From assembly GCA_963576785.1 (NCBI GenBank), contig OY756141.1, forward strand, positions 2,542,001 through 2,606,000: 64,000 bases of DNA, given 5' to 3'. Shown in pieces: positions 46,295-55,674 of this stretch. The stretch is from Chlorophyllum brunneum (lineage: Eukaryota; Basidiomycota; Agaricomycetes; Agaricales; Agaricaceae). Position 1 is the first letter of the stretch; every line of letters begins with the position of its first letter. The notes beneath the pieces were generated by a model. The model worked only from the letters and a program-made list of their open reading frames with translations. It searched no databases and was not told the DNA's origin. The translations under genes and the position numbers were made by a program.

Positions 46295-47823
46295 ATGCCT
46301 CAGCCCAAGCTCAAGCTGTTCTGGGACCTGGGTGCGTGTCTGCCTCGCGGTTGCGAATAGTGAGTTCTAACCATTGCAACCGTAGTCTCCTGTCCGCCGT
46401 CAATGTCCTATACGTCTCCGGCAGAAGTTTTGAAGGATGTCAGGTTGTTTACGAGCAGTTTCGGCGTTGTTACTAGCATCAAAGCTTATTGGGATCAGAA
46501 CAAAGCCCAGCAGCCAAATGCCGTTCTGCGTGCAGCAATGCCCTCCATGGGCGTCAACCTCATTGACTGTTCGTCTATGCAAGGATACACCGACGACGCT
46601 CTCATTAAAATGCTGACAGGTGAGTCCAGATCCCGACTCGGTACAAGGGTCCTCCTGATCGAGTCTCGCTCTCAGTGGATGCCCTGATCTCCGCCATGGA
46701 TGACCCAATAAACCCCGAGACAGCGGAAAAGGACATCATCATGATCATTTCAGGGGACGAGAGTGTTTTATACCCAATTTCCCTCCTCATGTTTCGCAAT
46801 TATACGGTCTTTCTCGTGGTACCGGATGGAGGCAACGGCTTACAGCCGTTCCAGGCCACTAGAGTCTTTAACTGGTACCAGGATGTTTTGAGCTTCAAGT
46901 CGAACTCGAACCCAGAGCCTGTGTCCAACCCTGCTATGGCGTCCTTAACCCCCCAAGGATGGATCACCAATGGAACGCAAGCCTCCCAATCCAGTCCCAC
47001 TTCAGTCCTGATGTCGCCGTCTAGCCCTTCTGTGACTTCGGCACCTTCAGCCTACACCCCTCCTTTGAGACCAGTTACTTCAGCTACTACTCCTGGAACG
47101 ACGTCGGGGAGCATGAGCGGGTCCCTCCCCTCCGAACCACCAGTTTCTCGCGTGCCTTCAGCTTTGAGCTCATATTCCGAAGCTCCTGTTACCAGGAGCC
47201 TCGGAATTGCCCATGATGAAGGTGTCGCTGCCACCAATACGAGAACTAACATTTCAAGTGCCTATTCTGAAACGCAGCCGATTCCGGCCCATCAGCCTGT
47301 CCCTGAAGAAACTACCCCAAGCAGTAACGCGGATGACTGGGGGGCAAGTAGTGGTTGGGGTGCCAATGGCGGCTGGGAAATGACGAGTGCGAACTGGGAT
47401 CTTGATCCCGTAGCACCAGCGCCAAAGCCCAGGGAGTCGGAATCGAAGAAGTCAGATGTCATACCGAAGCAAGAGTCCCGCTCGAAACGAGAAACCAAGC
47501 CGGCGCAATCAACGGCGAAGAAAGACCAGCCTGGTCGAAGCTCTCAAACCCCCAAAATGCCTGCAATGAAAACCGAGCCCGCTGCGCCAACCGATCCCCC
47601 CATGTTTATATTCGACCCGCTTTTGCAAATTTTGCGGGAGGCCGAAAAGCAGTCGATTAGGAGATCGCAGCTGGGGGAACTTTTGGCGAAGCGTAAAGGC
47701 TTGTACCAGCTCGCAGGAGTGAGCGGATTCGGCGAGTTCATCGCCCTCGCTGTGAAGAAAAATCTCATCACTGTGTATGGCATTGATAACCACCAGCAGG
47801 TGAAGCTCAGAAAGAGGAATTGA
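46295..47823 (+). CDS. NYN-LOTUS protein B2, GW-rich linker
   Basis: MPQPKLKLFWDL splices to VSCPPSMSYTSPAEVLKDVR, FGVVTSIKAYWDQNK, AMPSMGVNLIDCSSMQGYT and DDALIKMLT, then VDALISAMDDP and IISGDESVLYPISLLMFRNY. By eye all three acidic positions are kept (FWD, DDAL, GDES), unlike B1 and B3. The Ser/Thr/Pro linker includes a Trp-rich block at about 47330-47406 (DDWGASSGWGANGGWEM, then SANWD). LOTUS-like C-terminus: FDPLLQILREAEKQSIRRSQ to GFGEFIALAVKKNLITVYG, ending in KLRKRN. The spacer before it is only 156 bp, so its promoter is compact. Confidence 0.78.
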
Positions 47824-48296
47824 ATTCTCTGTCAAGTGCGAGGTCATAGATATAGCCTCCAGGCTCTCAGTACGGAGGTCGTGGATCGTCTTTTCGGCCT
47901 ATCGACATTGGTTTCTTCTACCTTTCTGAGGTGTTTAGGTTGAATTTATCTCTTCCGTGACATGCCCGACCCTCTCTCAGTGGTCTCACTTGTTTTGTTT
48001 CATTCATCGAGGCTTCTTTGGACTGCATGAGTGTTCTCTGTGATTATTCAATAATACTTATGCCGTTGCCGTTTTTGATCCGTCCAAGTCACCTCAGTAG
48101 TTCTATCCCAAGCTTCAAAGCTTCAAGGTTCGCCCTGATACAGTGTCCATACCGCCAGCGCAGCGAGAGTTCTGGTTAAGTGCCCAGCACCCATGGTTTG
48201 ATGTTGCCTCGGGAATGCCCGATGTTCGCATCGATGACCCAGCCAACACCACTGGCTCTGACCGTCCCGACCCATTTGGTCCCTGGTGACGCATTG
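47824..48296. other. spacer between NYN genes B2 and B3
   Basis: About 470 bp. Contains a CTTCAAAG direct repeat (CAAGCTTCAAAGCTTCAAGG, near 48110-48129). No gene or paralog remnant recognised. Confidence 0.45.
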
Positions 48297-49914
48297 ATGC
48301 CTCAACGGCCTCAACCAAGGATAAAGATATTTTGGGATATCGGTAGGGAGCCCAGTGTATGCGAATCGCGTAGCTTCACTGACGACTACCTTTTTAGAGT
48401 CTTGTCCCCCACCAGCATCTTATCTGGGGTCACCATGGGATCTTCTTAAGGCAATCAGGCTATTCATAACTCGCTTTGGAATCGTCACCAGTATCAAGGC
48501 ATACTGGGATGGGATCGATGCCCCGGACTCGGAGGCAATTACTGGCCCTCTCCGCGTTGCGATGCCTTCCATGGGCATCAGCCTTGTGGATTGTTCTTTG
48601 GTAAAAGAATATAGTAGAGACGCACTCCCGAGAACATTATCAGGCAAGTCCCAAGTCCTTTGCCTTTGGACCCTTTCGATAAGTATTGGCCTAGTGGACG
48701 TGCTGGTGTCGGCTATCGATGATCCGATTAGTCTCGATACACCAGGAAACGACGCCGTGGTTATCCTCTCCGGTAATAAAAGCATCTTACACCCAATTTC
48801 TCTCTTGATGTTCCGCGGTTACACTATTTACTTGGTCGTTCCGGACGAAACCAACATTGAACAATCCCGAGCTAATAAAGTCTTCAAATGGCATGCAGAT
48901 GTCTTGGGCCTCAACTCCGATTCCAGCCCAGAGCCAACAACTGTTTCCAGCACAGAGTGCTCAACCCCCGAGGGACTGAGCTTGAACAGGCCACGAGCTT
49001 CTCGAAACCTTCGTGATCATCTTGCGGGCTCTCTACCCATGTCGCCGCAACAGCCGTCCAGCAGTCCGCCCACTCCGCATCCGCCTACATCGAGTGATGA
49101 GGTTTCTTATTCAACGTCTCCGCCCCAGCCGCCCAGAAAATTTACCCCGCTTTCTCCGAGGAAGGTGCCTGTTAACACACCATCTTTTCATCCCATGTCA
49201 CCCAGCATGTTCGCCTCAGCCACTACCCCAGCAACAACGCCAAAAACCAAGTCTAGGGATATACCTGCATTCGAATCTTCAGGCTCTCGTGCACCTTCAG
49301 CCTCTCCCTTCAATCCGAAAACGAACGCTCTCGATAAGGTTCAAGGTACTTGTGCCAGTTCCAGCAAGTCACCAGACGGCCGTGCCCAGATGTTCGCGCA
49401 GATGCTGGGCTCTCCATCGCCAGCGCAGGAAGAAATGCACAGAGATGTGGATAATGACTGGAGAGCAAGTAGCGGTTGGAATGAGAATGGCGGTTGGGAG
49501 ATGTCCGCATCAAGCTGGCTAACGGGGCCGGAACCAAGTGCAATAGGACCTAGTCAAGAGGCTTCACCGCCACTTCAACCTAGGCCATGGCCTGGATCAA
49601 GAGCTCCCTGGACCGCTGAACCCAGGGTTGGACATGCACCAGGGGTTAACCAACCTATGCCTGGGTGTCAGCCAGAGACGTCAGCGGCTGACGTTTCTGT
49701 GTTCATTCCCTTACTACAAACCTTACAAAAAGCTCGGGCTGACGGTAAAAACGAGGTACTGAGATCCGTAATCGGGGCGGTAATGGCGAAGGATAAAACC
49801 ATATATGAAGTGGCTGGTGTAACAACATTCAATGGGTATATTACTTTAGCTGCGCAAAAGGGACTCGTCGTTCTCGGTGGTGTTGGCGGCAAAGCCTGGG
49901 TAGGGCTGAGATAA
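48297..49914 (+). CDS. NYN-LOTUS protein B3, altered active site, GW-rich linker
   Basis: Last gene of the array. MPQRPQPRIKIFWDI splices to ESCPPPASYLGSPWDLLKAI, FGIVTSIKAYWDGID, VAMPSMGISLVDCSLVKEYS and RDALPRTLS. Intron 2 has a GC donor (GCAAGT at 48652) and, if retained, stays open. Then VDVLVSAIDDPISLDT and ILSGNKSILHPISLLMFRGY: the catalytic Asp of GDES is Asn, as independently in A3. Linker Trp block near 49450-49520 (NDWRASSGWNENGGWEMS). LOTUS-like end: FIPLLQTLQKARADGKNEVL to TFNGYITLAAQKGLVVLGG. Likely catalytically weak or inactive; RNA or protein binding may persist. Confidence 0.76.
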
Positions 49915-49967
49915 CAGGTTCTAGGGTTTCTGTCTATCGTTTCCAGCACATATATTTTTGGAAGAAA

Positions 49968-51185
49968 TCAAAGCTTGTCTGTAGTTGTCCAGATGTTCAA
50001 TGTATCCTCGTCGGCCCATAATCTGTCCAGTAGCTTCGTCAGCTTCTCTTGTACTTCTTCATCCAGAGAGGAATCATTAGGACTCTCGGCTATATATGTA
50101 ATCTTGCGTTTTTGCAATTCGGTAGAAGGATGCGCGGAAACGGCTTCTGTTAATTGTGCAACGCACTCCGGTGGGCAGTACAACTACACGCGTGCCACAA
50201 ACATAAGTTCGAAGGAGAAGATGATTATGAGGGTGTCATGACAAACCTTAATGAATTGTTTCCCCTCTTCGTCTGCTTCCCCGATATCAAAATCCTCCAT
50301 GCCATTCGCGAGAGCAACTTCTAGCATTTTGTCTTGTTCATGGGTGGTCGAAGGGTCTTGGGGTTTGGGAAACTTCACATCCACACGACCAACCTTCTTG
50401 AACATCCACATGACAGAGGCCTTCTGAACACTGGACATCAATAGCATTAGCGATGAAAACGAGCGCATACAGTAATCAGGTACCGGACCCATGGTCATTG
50501 AATATTTCCCTCAGGTTGGCAATTGTGCGGTTGAGGTTATCCGACAAGGATTCACTAATATGGAATTGGTCAATCATATGAGACGATTTAGAGGACGAAC
50601 GTGCGTACATGATGATCCCCACCGATTCAAATGCCAACGCCTCGTACGTCACGATTTCACCTTGCTTATTCTTGCCTTGCGCCTTGTATCCATTTGAGTG
50701 GAGTGTGGCAATGAGGGCGGTATGAGGTTGCGTACTCGTTCAATTGCCCGTTCAATATTGTCTTTCGGCACATCCTGATCCTTGGCTTTCTTCATCACGG
50801 CAGCAAGCTGTGAATTGAGATTTGGGTCCGCGGAACCACCGCCTGGAGAGCGCCACTTGATATCAGAGCTACCGAGAATGTAGAAGAGTACGTACTGCGG
50901 ATCGCGATTACAATATCCTAACCACAAAACTTAGCACCTGGTCTGCAATACGTGGAAGCTGAACGCACCCGTGCAACACGGCTGAGTAATTGGCCTCTCT
51001 GCGCGTCATTCACGCCCTTCTTTTCCTTAATTTTCGACCACTGATTCACTGAGCGATCAATCTCCGTCAGGGGCGTATTAGGAATACACCTTTACTTTAT
51101 TGTGACCTGCGAGAACGGGCTGTGTTGTCGCAAAGGGACGTCGGCAACATGACGAACGGAAAGCCGGTGACGCGAGTCTGTACAT
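49968..51185 (-). CDS. TACO1/YebC-family mitochondrial translation factor
   Basis: YebC/PmpR family; the human member TACO1 supports translation of COX1 and relieves ribosome stalling at polyproline. The start MYRLASPAFRSSCCRRPFAT is a basic mitochondrial presequence. Splicing gives AGHNKWSKIKEKKGVNDAQR, the family start, then DIVIAIRSGGSADPNLNSQL, AAVMKKAKDQDVPKDNIERA, EALAFESVGIIMYA, NLNRTIANLREIF, SSVQKASVMWMFKKVGRV and a third domain ending in AEDTLNIW-like DEDTLNIWTTTDKL. About six exons. It lies just right of the NYN array on the opposite strand, so its 3' end faces B3 with 53 bp between stops. Confidence 0.9.
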
Positions 51186-51329
51186 CGGAAAGGAATGATT
51201 CTGCAAAATTCGCACGTGCTTGCTATCTCCCCGCGTTCCGATTGCGTGGGAAGATCCGGGGTTACGGGAAAGTACATATCCAAGACCACAATTTACATTC
51301 AAGCTTCATACGCCGACCGCATTACCCGT

Positions 51330-52427
51330 CTACCATGCGTGATGGCCACCATTGACCATAATACTGGAAATATTGGAAGGTTAGCGGTGTATCTCGGTTC
51401 TTTTTCGCAATTCGACGTACTCGCTGCCTGTGCAAAAGGAAGATGCATCGCTAGCCAGCCATATGATTACTCCACGCAGCTCATCCGGGCGCCCAATACG
51501 GCACATTGGGTTCAAGTTCGACCACTTCTCCAAAAGGTGAGGTTCCTTATCAAGATATGCTGCTGTCATCCTGATCACAGCCAGTCAGTCTAAACTTCTC
51601 GCTCCTAAGAAAGATCATTCACTTCGTGTAAATGTGCCCTGGAGAAAGCGTGTTCACGCGGATGTTTTTCGGGCCGAGCTCACAAGCCATGCTTCGAGCC
51701 ATCTGAAGAACGGCAGACTTGCTGGTGTTGTACGAAGTCCAAGCATGGTCCTGTGACAGGGAAATCCGTTGGAAAAACTAGGACTTCTTTTGAGCTTCCA
51801 CGTACCCTGTTCGTGATTGATCCCGACATGGATGCAATCAAGATTATACTTCCCCCATTTCCAAACCTAGCCATCTGCCTTCCAGCTGCTTGTGCGGTGA
51901 ACAACACACCGCTGACGTTAACATTCAGAACCTATTTCTGACATCAACACAGATTCCTTACTCGTGGAAACTGGAGATATGCTCACATCCTGGAACTGCT
52001 GCGCAGGATATTCCAAACAATCGGTGTGGCTCTTCAATATACCTGCTGCAGCAACGCAAACATCCATCCTCCCCTCTTTGTTCCCAATGTCCTCGCCGAT
52101 TCTCCACACCCTCTGTTGATCTGTCACATCAGCACTTGCATACTCCAACCTCGATCCATTTCCCAACTTGTCCACAAATTCTTTCGTCTTGACCCAATCC
52201 TCTGAGGGCTTCTCGGGTAAATCCAAGCAATAAATTGCTTTTGCACCAGCTTCGCAGAGTGCCAAAGCCATTTCAAGACCGAGTCCACGGTTACCTCCTG
52301 AGACGATACCAACTCGGCCCGTCAGTGCGAACTCTTCGAAGATTTTGGGACGGGCTTGAGCCGACCCTGCTTCTAGAGCAGCGTTTACACCGATGGGTGC
52401 CAGACGTGATACAGATTGAGCTTGCAT
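51330..52427 (-). CDS. short-chain dehydrogenase/reductase
   Basis: NAD(P)-dependent oxidoreductase of the classical SDR type. MQAQSVSRLAPIGVNAALEA precedes FALTGRVGIVSGGNRGLGLE, where the cofactor loop GGNRGLG is a clear TGxxxGxG variant. Then YASADVTDQQRV, CVAAAGIL, VSGVLFTAQAAGRQMARFG, SIILIASMSGS and the catalytic YNTSK (Tyr-X3-Lys), followed by IRVNTLSPGHI, LIGRPDEL-like GRPDELRGVIIWLASDAS and, across the final intron, TGSDIMVNGGHHAW. Closest in style to fungal L-xylulose, sorbose or mannitol reductases; the substrate cannot be fixed from sequence. Confidence 0.88.
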
Positions 52428-52799
52428 TGCTACGATGGGGAGGGATGCTTGATCGATGACCGTTCGTGTGTTACTTTGCAGTATATATACGTGAACCGTG
52501 TGCGACGAAAATGGTAGAAAACTGCTCAGCTGACTAGTGCTGACTACCAGTCACCAGCTCTTGATGTTGAGAAGGCTTCTCGCCCATATCGCATCAGATA
52601 TTTGTGGAGACCATGAGACTTGAGAAAGATTGAGAGTTGTGATTATATTTCCATAAAGTGAGCGGCTATAAATAAGTACATAATTCCAATACAATATCGG
52701 TAAAGAGCTACATATCAGGACACACCCAGAGTACGAATAGGAAGTACATACGAGTAGCGGAGTATTCGATTATACGAGGAAAGCGGCAGATAGGGACCC
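52428..52799. other. intergenic, nothing recognised
   Basis: AT-rich spacer holding the SDR promoter and the 3' flank of the NTF2-like gene. No gene seen. Confidence 0.4.
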
Positions 52800-53691
52800 T
52801 CAACGAGATAATTTGGGAACGCGCATCAACCAAGGGGTGATTTTGGCAGAAAGTGTTCGAATTAGCGAACGAAGCTGCCATTTACTGTCTTCCCCCTGCC
52901 ACTCATCAGATAGATGTATAATCTTGCCCTCTTCGTCCAAATCAACAACGATAACCGACTCTACAGTCTATTGAATATATATAAGCTCAGAGCGACAAGG
53001 TCAAGAGAGTGGCCATACCTTTTTGTCACCAAGGAAACGACCCGTGTATTCTTGGACCTGATAGTATATAAGGCGATTCGGGGAATTCGTCGACGACATG
53101 ACTCGGGTTGATTTGTTTACCGACCTTGAAAATAATTTCGGCTGCAGGAATATAAGCATGTGTGGCTTTATCAATAAAATAGTGGCTGTACCATTGCAAA
53201 CCACTACAAATCGTTAGGAAAATAGTAAGATGTTGGACAACGTAGAGCGTACCTGAGCAGCGTATTCATCATAGCCTTTACAAGTAGTAAATGGGTCCTG
53301 TCACACGTCAGGAATGGGTCATCACCAAGCAGATGAATATGGCTACCTCGAAAACCGCGTCTTTTCTCCATGACCTTTCGAATATTTCTGCTGTGGGGCG
53401 ACAAGAGTAAAGTTCAATGAGGTCTTTCATGACGCGTGCGTGATCGTGCTTTAGGTCTGTATGATTTTCGTGGCCAATGCTGCTGCTGCTCCTACGCCGA
53501 TGATGCCCAGAAGCAGAGTCCAGCTTGACTCCAGAATAATGCGCAGCTCCAGCTACTGACTCAATAAGCGAAGGTGTCGGAATAACATGGGGCAGAATCT
53601 GTGGGTGATAGGTGATAGACGGTGGCGAGGGTGAACGGGGAGGGGGATAACTGTGAGCGTCTGTCGAGGCTTCAGGACAGGGAGAGAGCAT
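52800..53691 (-). CDS. NTF2/SnoaL-like fold protein
   Basis: A Ser/Pro-rich leader (MLSPCPEASTDAHS ...) is followed by HARVMKDLIELYSCRPTAEI, FERSWRKDAVFE, DPFTTCKGYDEYAAQWFAM, PKLFSRSVNKSTRVMSSTNS, NRLIYYQVQEYTGRFLGDKK and TVESVIVVDLDEEGKIIHLS, DEWQGEDSKWQLRSL, ending in ITPWLMRVPKLSR. The helix-then-curved-sheet pattern with DPF and a conserved WQG/D region is that of small fungal SnoaL-like proteins. Five exons by eye. It starts 175 bp downstream of the STRAP stop on the same strand. No catalytic function can be assigned. Confidence 0.7.
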
Positions 53692-53866
53692 TTTGGAAGG
53701 GTCAGAGCGAGCGGTGGACAGATAAGGAACGGAACGTAGGCCTATGGCGGTGACGTCACATCTTCGTGACCGAGGAGCGCAGTAATGGATGCTGACATTA
53801 TCATAGGTACTAAAGCACAGAACAGCCAATAATCTCTCGAACATACAACATACCTCCACTCCGTTC

Positions 53867-55039
53867 TCAGAGGCCGTTGGATGCCCCTTGCCATAGACCG
53901 TATGTTTTCCCGGGTGTGGTCTGCCACAGACGGATGGTCCCTGTGCTCGTTTGAGTTGATGATGGCATTTATAATCATGGTCCGACTCACCATCCTCTGT
54001 AAAAAAAGAATCAGTCCGGCATCGGAGTGAGAAAGACGGCGGGACGTACCACTGCCACTTGCATACATCTCGCCATCGGGGCTGAATTCTACGCAGTGAA
54101 CAGGACCATGATGACCCTTCAGCACTTCCCGCTCCTCACCATCCATTCCATGTACCCGGACCCACTCGTCCCCAGAGTTGCCTGTAACAAACCGGTCTTG
54201 CAGAATAGGGTGAATTGAAGCAGAGGAAGGGGAATAAGGGAGAGTCAAGGTATATGTTCCGACTCCGTCGTGGCCGGTCGGAAGGACAGGTATGAAGGAA
54301 ACGGTTTTGCCAGATGTGACGACCAAACGAGAGGTCTGGGCGGAAAGTTCCATCGATGTGATTGGATTTGGAAAAGAAAGGCTTGTTGTCAGTTTACGTG
54401 TGCGCAGATCCCACCACCTAATCTACCATCAGTACCATGTGGGCCGAGCGGGAAGTTTGTCACCCACTTGATCTTGCCATCTTCACCAGCCGTTACGCCA
54501 GTGTGATCTCCCGCCCAGACAACACTTTTGACGACTCCGTCATGAGAGAGCAGGCCATTGTCGACCAGAAATTCTGGGTCGGCATCAGGGCGACTGAGGT
54601 CGAATATCCTAACTTTCTTTTCTTGGCCACCAGTGAGGATGCGTGATGATGTGGGTGAGATTGCGACGGTGCGAACGATGTGATTGTGTGGGAAGGAGTG
54701 CAGGACGGCACCTGTATACGAATCCCAGACTTTTCTGAGTGATTATAAGTAAGAGAAGGTGTAGCGAAAAAAAGAATCAAGCACTCACGCGGTGAAGTCG
54801 GCACTGCCAGTGACGGCCCTGGCAGCGTCGGGAGAGAGTTTGGTGCTCCAGACAGCACCCTTGTGGCCTAAGAAAGTGCCAATCCAGTCGCCTGTCCATT
54901 CCCGCAGCATTGGGTTTCCATCTTTACAACTTGAGACCAGCAAGAAAGCTCCGTCGTCTAGAACCGGGGAAAACGAAAGGTGAGTGACGGGGCGGGTGTG
55001 ACCTGGAGCCACGAGGGGGGTGGACTTGAGAAGAGACAT
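53867..55039 (-). CDS. STRAP/UNRIP-like WD40 repeat protein
   Basis: Seven-bladed WD40 protein of the serine-threonine kinase receptor-associated protein (STRAP/unrip) family, which in animals joins the SMN complex and TGF-beta signalling. [20 protein letters not shown] is followed by [87 protein letters not shown], and a last blade [20 protein letters not shown] plus [20 protein letters not shown]. The [21 protein letters not shown] block is the family signature. About six exons; complete. Confidence 0.9.
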
Positions 55040-55674
55040 TAGTGTGTAGCATAAACGGAGGATTGGGATCGTGAGTCGTGATACAGGCGCACTGCGCACT
55101 GGCCTGGAGGACAAAACGGAAGAGTCGAAACAGGCAAGAAGCGCCCGAGCCTCGTGCCTGCCATTTCCAGCCAGCACCGCAACGCACACGTATTATTAGA
55201 TCACAAGAGGTAGCTGGAATCAATGGGTCAGAGCACAACGAACATTCATCGATGCGTCATAAACATAATTCTGTCATCGGGAGCGAGGGCTCCCGTCACA
55301 GATCGCCACATCATACAGCCAGTCACCAGGTACACGGACATTAACCCCCCGGCAGTCGCGAAAAAAATGCATCTTGGAAATATCCATGTGTTGCCAAATA
55401 TAGTATCCACCTCATCCTATTGCGCCATCCAACCTTGATATGACAACACCAATGGATTACTCCTGGCTGATTCACGTCCAACTAAAGCCTTACCAAACAT
55501 TCCATTTATCACCGTCTCCTCTTCGCCTCAACTTCCCAGTAACCACCTAGTTCTGCACTGAACCTGGCCCAAATTGGGCTCGACTTCCCCAGCTCCATCG
55601 AAACAGAATCTCGATCTACTTGGATATAAAACATCGGTTCCCCGCCAACTTTCGTTCCCCACCACCAATCCACC
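55040..55674. promoter_or_regulatory. divergent intergenic region STRAP/SulP with TATA box
   Basis: TATAAA at 55625-55630 lies 45 nt before the sulfate permease ATG and is a plausible TATA box for it. The remaining ~580 bp show no recognisable gene; conserved sulfur-regulator sites could not be identified by eye. Confidence 0.5.

Noticed and set aside
38380..49914. Repeat array as a retrotransposon or giant satellite
   Set aside because: Units are intron-bearing protein genes with different linkers; no terminal repeats, reverse transcriptase or target-site duplications seen.
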